This document shows positions 6,121-10,151 of a stretch of DNA of 10,151 nucleotides, one piece after another (the first letter of the stretch is position 1; each line of letters opens with the position of its first letter). The translations under genes were made by a program, and so were the position numbers. This stretch comes from Flavobacteriales bacterium (GTDB lineage: Bacteria > Bacteroidota > Bacteroidia > Flavobacteriales > Weeksellaceae), in contig CAAGLV010000187.1 of NCBI GenBank assembly GCA_900770875.1, positions 1 to 10,151 of the forward strand, given 5' to 3'. The notes below the pieces were generated by a model that saw only the letters and a list, made by a program, of their open reading frames with translations, searched no databases and was not told the DNA's origin.

Positions 6121-8259
6121 TTATCGCTCAAATTCTATTTCGTACAAAGTATTCAATACCAATTTAGCATCAAATTTTTCGGATGTATTTCCGTCAACAA
6201 ATCCTTTAATTTTTGTTGTCTTTTGTTTTGTTATTAATTGATAAATTTGATTATCGGTTAATTTTTTACCACCAATTTCGAAAGAAACTTTAAATCCACA
6301 AACTTTAAAATTACCACAACCGTAAGCCGTTTTTCCTTTAACCAATTGGTGCGATTTACATTTAGGACAAGTAGAGTTTTCTATTTCTACTTTCTCCTTT
6401 TCCTTTTTTATACGAGGTTTCTTTTCGGCAACAACAGGTTCTTGGTGAGTTGCAATTGGACGAAAATAGCTATTTTTTACCGAATTAGTTAACTCGGTTA
6501 CCATTTGTATTAATTCGGTTTTAAAAGTTTCTAATTCGTATTCGCCTTTTTCAATCAAACGCAATTTACGTTCCCAAACACCAGTAAGTTCGGGCGATTT
6601 AAGCAATTCGTCTTGTATGGTATCAATTAAATCGATTCCGGTTTGTGTGGCAATAATATTACGTTTACGCTTTTCGATGTATTTACGGCGAAACAATGTT
6701 TCTATAATATTTGCACGCGTCGACGGACGACCAATCCCGTTATCCTTCATTAATTCGCGCATTTCCTCATCTTCTACTTGCCTACCTGCCGTTTCCATAG
6801 CACGCAATAAAGTAGCTTCGGTATAATGCTTTGGTGGTGTTGTTTTACCTTTATGTATAAATGGCTCGTGAGGACCCGATTCGCCAATTTCAAAAATTGG
6901 CATTAATTTTTCTTCTTCCTCTTTTTTATCATCGGCTTTATCTTTGGCATAAACTTCGCGCCAACCCATTTCGAGAATTTGTTTACCAGAAGCTTTAAAG
7001 CCTATCGACGATAAATTTCCGTCTTTTCCTACGTTTTCTACTTTACCTTCTACCGATGTATTCGCAACTTTACATTCGGGATAAAAAACCGCAATAAAAC
7101 GTCGTGCAACCAAATCGTAAATACGTTTTTCGTCGAGATTTAAACCTTGAGGGAAAATTTCGGTTGGAATAATCGCATGGTGATCGGTTACTTTTGTATC
7201 ATCGAAAACAGCCTTCGATTTCGGAATCGGAGCTGTTAACAAAGGCTGTATTAATACCTGATAAGCCGTTAATTTATTTAAAATACCTGGTACTTTTGGA
7301 TAAATATCTTCGGATAAATAAGTGGTATCTACACGCGGATAAGTCACAAATTTCTTTTCGTATAAACTTTGAATATACTTTAACGTATTTTCGGCAGAAT
7401 AAGCATATTTTTTATTTGCTTCTACTTGTAAAGAGGTTAAATCGAATAAACGAGGATTTTTTTCTTTTGCTTCTTTTACTTCAAAATTTACTATCGTAAA
7501 TACTTTATCTGTTATAAAAGATAATCCATTTTGCGCAATCTCTTCAGATTTTAAACGTGGAAGATCTGCTGTAAATTCTACACTTTTATATATAGTCTTT
7601 AATTCCCAATATTCTTCGGATACAAATGCATTAATTTCTTTTTGGCGCTTAGCTATCATTGCCAAAGTTGGCGTTTGTACCCTACCAATAGATAAAACTG
7701 TTTTGGGTGGTGCAAATTTTTTAGTGAATAAACGAGTCGCATTCATTCCTAATAACCAGTCGCCAATTGCACGTGCTTGTCCGGCTGCAAATAAGTTTGC
7801 ATATTGCTCGCCATCTTTTAAATTATTAAACCCATCTTTGATAGCTTCTTCTGTTAAAGACGAAATCCATAAACGCTTTAAAGGTGCTTTACATTTTGCT
7901 TTTAACAAAACCCAACGCTGTATTAACTCTCCTTCTTGTCCGGCATCGCCACAATTAATCACTTCTTCTACATCAGGAGATGTAACTAGACTTTCGATTA
8001 TTTTAAATTGCTTTTTTACCCCTTTGTCTTCTATCACTTTTATCCCAAACGAAGGCGGAATCATTGGTAAATAATTTAAATCCCAACTCCTCCAAGAAGG
8101 TGTATAATCTTGTGGCTCTTTTAGTGTACATAAATGCCCAAAAGTCCAAGTAACTTTATATCCATTACCCTCAAAATATCCATCTTTTTTCTGATGAGCA
8201 CCTATAATTTTGGCAATATCTTTCGCCACACTAGGCTTTTCTGCTATACAAATCTTCAT
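6121..8259 (-). CDS. topB: DNA topoisomerase III (type IA)
   Basis: A type IA topoisomerase that cleaves and passes single DNA strands, mainly to decatenate or resolve recombination and replication intermediates. From ATG 8259 it has 712 residues. The Toprim domain begins with IAEKPSVAKDIA (metal ligand Glu7) and holds GDAGQEGELI (Asp105, Glu109). The catalytic tyrosine is Tyr307 in VTYPRVDTTYL; HHAIIPT (360-366) and GIGRPSTRA (508-516) are further conserved motifs. A charged linker (about 440-453) interrupts the core. The C-terminus carries one four-cysteine zinc-ribbon (Cys631, 634, 648, 654; CPKC...GCGNFKVCGF), followed by a Topo-C-like repeat. The in-frame TTG at 8283 would add 8 residues, but the family normally begins at M-x-I/L-x-IAEKPS, so ATG 8259 is chosen. 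It is convergent with the WYL gene and divergent from exbB. Confidence 0.94.
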   Translation of the reverse strand: MKICIAEKPSVAKDIAKIIGAHQKKDGYFEGNGYKVTWTFGHLCTLKEPQDYTPSWRSWDLNYLPMIPPSFGIKVIEDKGVKKQFKIIESLVTSPDVEEVINCGDAGQEGELIQRWVLLKAKCKAPLKRLWISSLTEEAIKDGFNNLKDGEQYANLFAAGQARAIGDWLLGMNATRLFTKKFAPPKTVLSIGRVQTPTLAMIAKRQKEINAFVSEEYWELKTIYKSVEFTADLPRLKSEEIAQNGLSFITDKVFTIVNFEVKEAKEKNPRLFDLTSLQVEANKKYAYSAENTLKYIQSLYEKKFVTYPRVDTTYLSEDIYPKVPGILNKLTAYQVLIQPLLTAPIPKSKAVFDDTKVTDHHAIIPTEIFPQGLNLDEKRIYDLVARRFIAVFYPECKVANTSVEGKVENVGKDGNLSSIGFKASGKQILEMGWREVYAKDKADDKKEEEEKLMPIFEIGESGPHEPFIHKGKTTPPKHYTEATLLRAMETAGRQVEDEEMRELMKDNGIGRPSTRANIIETLFRRKYIEKRKRNIIATQTGIDLIDTIQDELLKSPELTGVWERKLRLIEKGEYELETFKTELIQMVTELTNSVKNSYFRPIATHQEPVVAEKKPRIKKEKEKVEIENSTCPKCKSHQLVKGKTAYGCGNFKVCGFKVSFEIGGKKLTDNQIYQLITKQKTTKIKGFVDGNTSEKFDAKLVLNTLYEIEFER

Positions 8260-8433
8260 TATTAAGGCATTTATTAGGCACAAATTTGATAATAAAAGTG
8301 CTAATTATAAATTTTTTTTGAAATAAATAATATTTCTATCCGTTAAAAATAATTTTTAAAAATTTACAATAAAACACTGTAAAAAAGATAATTAATTATA
8401 AAAATACCCGAAAAAAAATAGATAAATTCGATG

Positions 8434-8452
8434 TAATAATTAAAAATTATCA
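8434..8452. promoter_or_regulatory. Possible Fur-like inverted repeat upstream of exbB
   Basis: TAATAAT (8434-8440) and ATTATCA (8446-8452) are near-perfect inverted arms separated by 5 nt. The right arm equals the half-site of the classical Fur box (TGATAAT-n-ATTATCA) and the left arm differs at one base. The spacer is longer than the canonical single base, and the local composition makes AT-only repeats common. ExbB-ExbD operons are often iron-controlled, which makes the site plausible but unproven. Confidence 0.25.
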
Positions 8453-8487
8453 TACCGAAAAGAAAAAAAAATGTAATTTTAACGTTA

Positions 8488-8530
8488 TAAGTGAGTGAAA
8501 AATATAGTAGATGTAAAATATTTTCACTTA
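8488..8530. promoter_or_regulatory. Imperfect inverted repeat 49 bp upstream of exbB
   Basis: The left arm TAAGTGAGTGAAAAATAT (8488-8505) and the reverse complement of the right arm, TAAGTGAAAATAT (8518-8530), agree except for a duplicated GTG and one extra A on the left. The inner part, GTGAAAAATAT against ATATTTTCAC, pairs over 10 bp with one bulge around a 12-nt loop. It could be an operator or a leader hairpin in the exbB transcript. The GTGA/TCAC ends make it less trivial than a pure AT repeat. Confidence 0.35.
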
Positions 8531-8578
8531 ATTTACACCCACATTAATAAAAATCATAATATTTAAAAGAATTAGTAA

Positions 8579-9391
8579 ATGGAAAAGAATGTATCAGTAC
8601 CAGCTAAAAGTAAAAAAGGGGGTATTAATCCAGTTATTACAATTGTAGTACTTTATGCAATTGCAGCGGTAATTTTTTATTTTATTTTTGGTAACCCAGG
8701 GAACTTCGAAGGAGGAGATACTGCTAAAGGTCACCCATTAAACACAATTGGAATCGTATATAAAGGAGGGCACATCATCCCATTCTTAATGTCATTCTTC
8801 TTTATGGTTGTTGTTTTCTCTATTGACCGTGCTATCGTATTAGGAAAAGCAAGTGGTAAAGGAAATACTGACAAATTCGTAAATGACGTTCGTGATTTAT
8901 TAAACAAAAACGAAATTAATAAAGCGATCGAATTATGTGATCAACAACAAGGTTCTATCGGTAATGTAGTAAAAGAAGGTTTAACAACTTACAAAGCATT
9001 AGAAAAAGATACAACTTTAAACAAAGAGCAAAAATTAGCTCAATTAAACAAAACTTTAGAAGAGGCTACAACTTTAGAGATGCCTACTTTAGAAAAAAAT
9101 ATGACAATTATCTCTACAATTGCATCTGTAGGTACATTAATTGCCTTAATGGGTACAGTAATGGGGATGATTAAATCTTTCTTCGCATTAGGAGAAGGTG
9201 GAGGATCTGTAGATTCAGCTACATTATCTGTAGGTATCGCGGAAGCCTTAATTAATACAGGTATGGGTATTGGTGCATCTGCATTCGCAATTATTGCTTA
9301 CTCTTACTTTACTTCTAAAATTGATGGATTAACATTCAAAATCGACGAAGTTGGTATGAGCATTCAACAATCTTTCTCTGCTCACAATTAA
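8579..9391 (+). CDS. exbB: MotA/TolQ/ExbB-family proton channel subunit
   Basis: Inner-membrane proton-channel component that, with ExbD, uses the proton motive force to energise TonB for uptake through outer-membrane TonB-dependent transporters. The 270-residue protein has four hydrophobic segments: about 17-37, 66-88, 176-204 and 218-246. The last two carry the family signatures, ALMGTVMGMIKSF (189-201) and ALINTGMGIGASAFAIIAY (223-241), matching the TolQ/ExbB G-x-x-G-T-V-x-G-M and A-L-x-x-T-x-x-G-x-x patterns. A cytoplasmic helical domain (about 89-175) lies between. The extra N-terminal segment and a Gly-rich stretch (38-55) precede the canonical three-helix core. Start ATG 8579 is the first in frame. 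It heads an operon with two exbD genes; the order and the extended N-terminus match Bacteroidota ExbB rather than MotA. TolQ cannot be excluded by sequence alone, but the tandem ExbD genes favour ExbB. Confidence 0.9.
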   Translation: MEKNVSVPAKSKKGGINPVITIVVLYAIAAVIFYFIFGNPGNFEGGDTAKGHPLNTIGIVYKGGHIIPFLMSFFFMVVVFSIDRAIVLGKASGKGNTDKFVNDVRDLLNKNEINKAIELCDQQQGSIGNVVKEGLTTYKALEKDTTLNKEQKLAQLNKTLEEATTLEMPTLEKNMTIISTIASVGTLIALMGTVMGMIKSFFALGEGGGSVDSATLSVGIAEALINTGMGIGASAFAIIAYSYFTSKIDGLTFKIDEVGMSIQQSFSAHN

Positions 9392-9399
9392 TATTCGAC

Positions 9400-9430
9400 A
9401 AATCAACCAAAGTTTAAAACTTTGCGATTT
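9400..9430 (+). other. Nested stem-loop between exbB and exbD
   Basis: The inner arms CAAAGTTT (9408-9415) and AAACTTTG (9417-9424) are perfectly complementary around a single base; as RNA about 6-7 pairs can form. The outer arms AAATC (9400-9404) and GATTT (9426-9430) continue the stem across a small internal loop (AAC against C). No U-run follows, so it is unlikely to be a strong terminator. It sits 9 nt after the exbB stop and may stabilise or process the message, setting different amounts of ExbB and ExbD. Confidence 0.5.
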
Positions 9431-9471
9431 ATCAAAACAATAAAGAATATTAATAATAAAAACAGAGAAAT

Positions 9472-10062
9472 ATGGCAAGAGTAAAACCAAAAAGAAGAGG
9501 TCCATCGATGGACTTAACAGCTATGTCTGACATGGCTTGGCTTTTGTTATCTTTCTTTATCTTAACATCTCACTTCCGCGAACCAGAAGTTGTTGCTGTA
9601 GTAACACCAACATCTATCTCTAACGAGAAATTAGCGGAAGAAAACATAATGATTGCCAAGATTGATGGGAAAGGAAATTTCTTAATTTCATTAGATGAAA
9701 ATGACAGAATTCCTACACTAGAGAGAATGGGTGATAAATATGGCGTAAGATTTACAGATGCTGAAAAGAAAGCTTTCAAAAGTGTTGTAGAATTTGGAGT
9801 TCCAATGTCTGAAATCAGACAATTCTTAAATCTATCAGCAGACAAACAAGCTTTATACACACCTGGTATTCCATTAGATACAATTGGTGGTAAAAACATC
9901 GAAGTAGTTGATTGGATTTTTGAAGCAAAAGAAGCAAATCCAGATGTAAAACTAGCAATTAAAGGAGACGAAAGTTCTGAGTACAAACAATTCAAAACTT
10001 TAATCAAACAATTGCAAGAAAAGAACATGAACAAGTTTCAGTTAATCACATCACAAGAATAA
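9472..10062 (+). CDS. exbD: ExbD/TolR-family biopolymer transport protein (first of two)
   Basis: Single-pass inner-membrane partner of ExbB with a periplasmic domain. A basic cytoplasmic tail (RVKPKRRG, 2-10) leads into the diagnostic segment MDLTAMSDMAWLLLSFFIL (13-31), one membrane helix with Asp20 at the position of the proton-carrying aspartate of ExbD/TolR. The periplasmic part (about 36-196) contains the usual start (KIDGKGNFLISLDEN, 63-77) and end (PDVKLAIKGDESSEYKQFKTLI, about 157-178) of the ExbD fold. Between them is an insert of about 45 residues (78-122, PTLERMGDKYG...), making the protein 196 residues against about 141 in E. coli ExbD. It lies 80 nt after exbB, beyond a stem-loop, and 18 nt before the second exbD. 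The family call is firm; a division of labour between the two ExbD proteins is not visible in the sequence. Confidence 0.92.
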   Translation: MARVKPKRRGPSMDLTAMSDMAWLLLSFFILTSHFREPEVVAVVTPTSISNEKLAEENIMIAKIDGKGNFLISLDENDRIPTLERMGDKYGVRFTDAEKKAFKSVVEFGVPMSEIRQFLNLSADKQALYTPGIPLDTIGGKNIEVVDWIFEAKEANPDVKLAIKGDESSEYKQFKTLIKQLQEKNMNKFQLITSQE

Positions 10063-10080
10063 TTAAAAGAAGTTTAAGAA

Positions 10081-10151
10081 ATGGCGCAAATAGATACAGC
10101 CGATAGTGGCGATGGTAAAAAAGTTCGTTCCAAGAAACAGTCAACGAAAGT
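10081..10151 (+). CDS. Second ExbD-like protein (5' end only)
   Basis: An ATG 18 nt after exbD opens a frame to the window edge, giving 23 codons: MAQIDTADSGDGKKVRSKKQ then STK. This is a basic, Gly/Ser/Lys-rich cytoplasmic tail. It resembles the start of the second ExbD in Bacteroidota exbB-exbD-exbD-tonB clusters, where a VDFTPMVDMNMLL-type membrane helix would follow. That helix is outside the window, so the identification rests on position, spacing and tail character. Confidence 0.7.
   Translation, partial: MAQIDTADSGDGKKVRSKKQSTK

Larger units (their letters stand above)
8260..8578. other. Very AT-rich divergent intergenic region between topB and exbB
   Basis: This 319-bp gap holds no credible ORF. 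I count 48 G or C in positions 8281-8580, about 16% GC, well below the flanking genes. It must carry the promoters of topB (minus) and of the exbB operon (plus). No clean promoter stands out: the best plus-strand pair is TTTG at 8285-8288 with TAAATTTT at 8308-8315 (19-nt spacer), which would imply a leader of about 255 nt. Poly-A and poly-T tracts suggest intrinsic DNA bending. Two inverted repeats within it are listed separately. Confidence 0.6.

Noticed and set aside
7194..8074. Plus-strand open frames of 101 and 123 codons inside topB
   Set aside because: They are antisense shadows of conserved topoisomerase coding sequence and have no recognisable domain or upstream signal.
8260..8283. 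Upstream TTG start adding 8 residues to topoisomerase III
   Set aside because: Type IA enzymes of this class start directly at the IAEKPS strand, so ATG 8259 is preferred.
8285..8315. TTTG-N19-TAAATTTT promoter-like pair for the exbB operon
   Set aside because: It matches the Bacteroidota pattern with one mismatch, but the region is about 84% AT with long T-runs, and it would imply a leader of about 255 nt. I left it as a note in the intergenic entry.
9570..10034. 154-codon open frame on the minus strand inside exbD
   Set aside because: It lies wholly antisense to a well-supported ExbD gene, has a low-complexity Ser/Phe-rich translation typical of reverse-frame shadows, and shows no family motif.

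Overview
This 10.15 kb window is AT-rich, ordinary chromosomal DNA from a member of the Bacteroidota, most likely class Flavobacteriia (a Weeksellaceae- or Flavobacteriaceae-like genome). The evidence is the type of proteins (lipid-anchored OmpA/MotB-domain protein, a tandem ExbB-ExbD-ExbD cluster, a WYL regulator with an HTH head), A-rich leaders without clear Shine-Dalgarno sites, and promoter-like elements of the Bacteroidota TTG / TAnnTTTG kind. Genus and species cannot be fixed from the sequence.

Left part (1-1808): two minus-strand genes for exported proteins. The first is an OmpA-like lipoprotein that runs off the left edge. The second is an exported protein with a long C-terminal coiled coil that I do not recognise. 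The second gene is divergent from ansA (type I L-asparaginase).

Middle (1809-6120, plus strand): ansA ends in a strong intrinsic terminator. A compact unit follows: a short TatD-family hydrolase, tcdA (tRNA t6A37 dehydratase) and a TPR-like protein of unknown function, closed by a second intrinsic terminator. Then comes a stand-alone WYL-domain transcriptional regulator. It meets topB (DNA topoisomerase III, minus strand) tail to tail with no base between the two stop codons.

Right part (8260-10151): an intergenic region of about 16% GC separates topB from a proton-channel operon, exbB-exbD-exbD2 (the last is cut by the window edge). These proteins would use the proton gradient to energise TonB-dependent uptake across the outer membrane; a tonB gene is expected just beyond the window. 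The region upstream of exbB has two inverted repeats that may be operators, one resembling a spaced Fur box, and there is a nested stem-loop between exbB and exbD.

I see no mobile element, CRISPR array, tRNA or rRNA gene, or clear sign of horizontal transfer. Nothing here convincingly amounts to a new multi-gene system. The items most worth following are the two unrecognised proteins, the regulatory structures around exbB, and the abutting WYL/topB pair.
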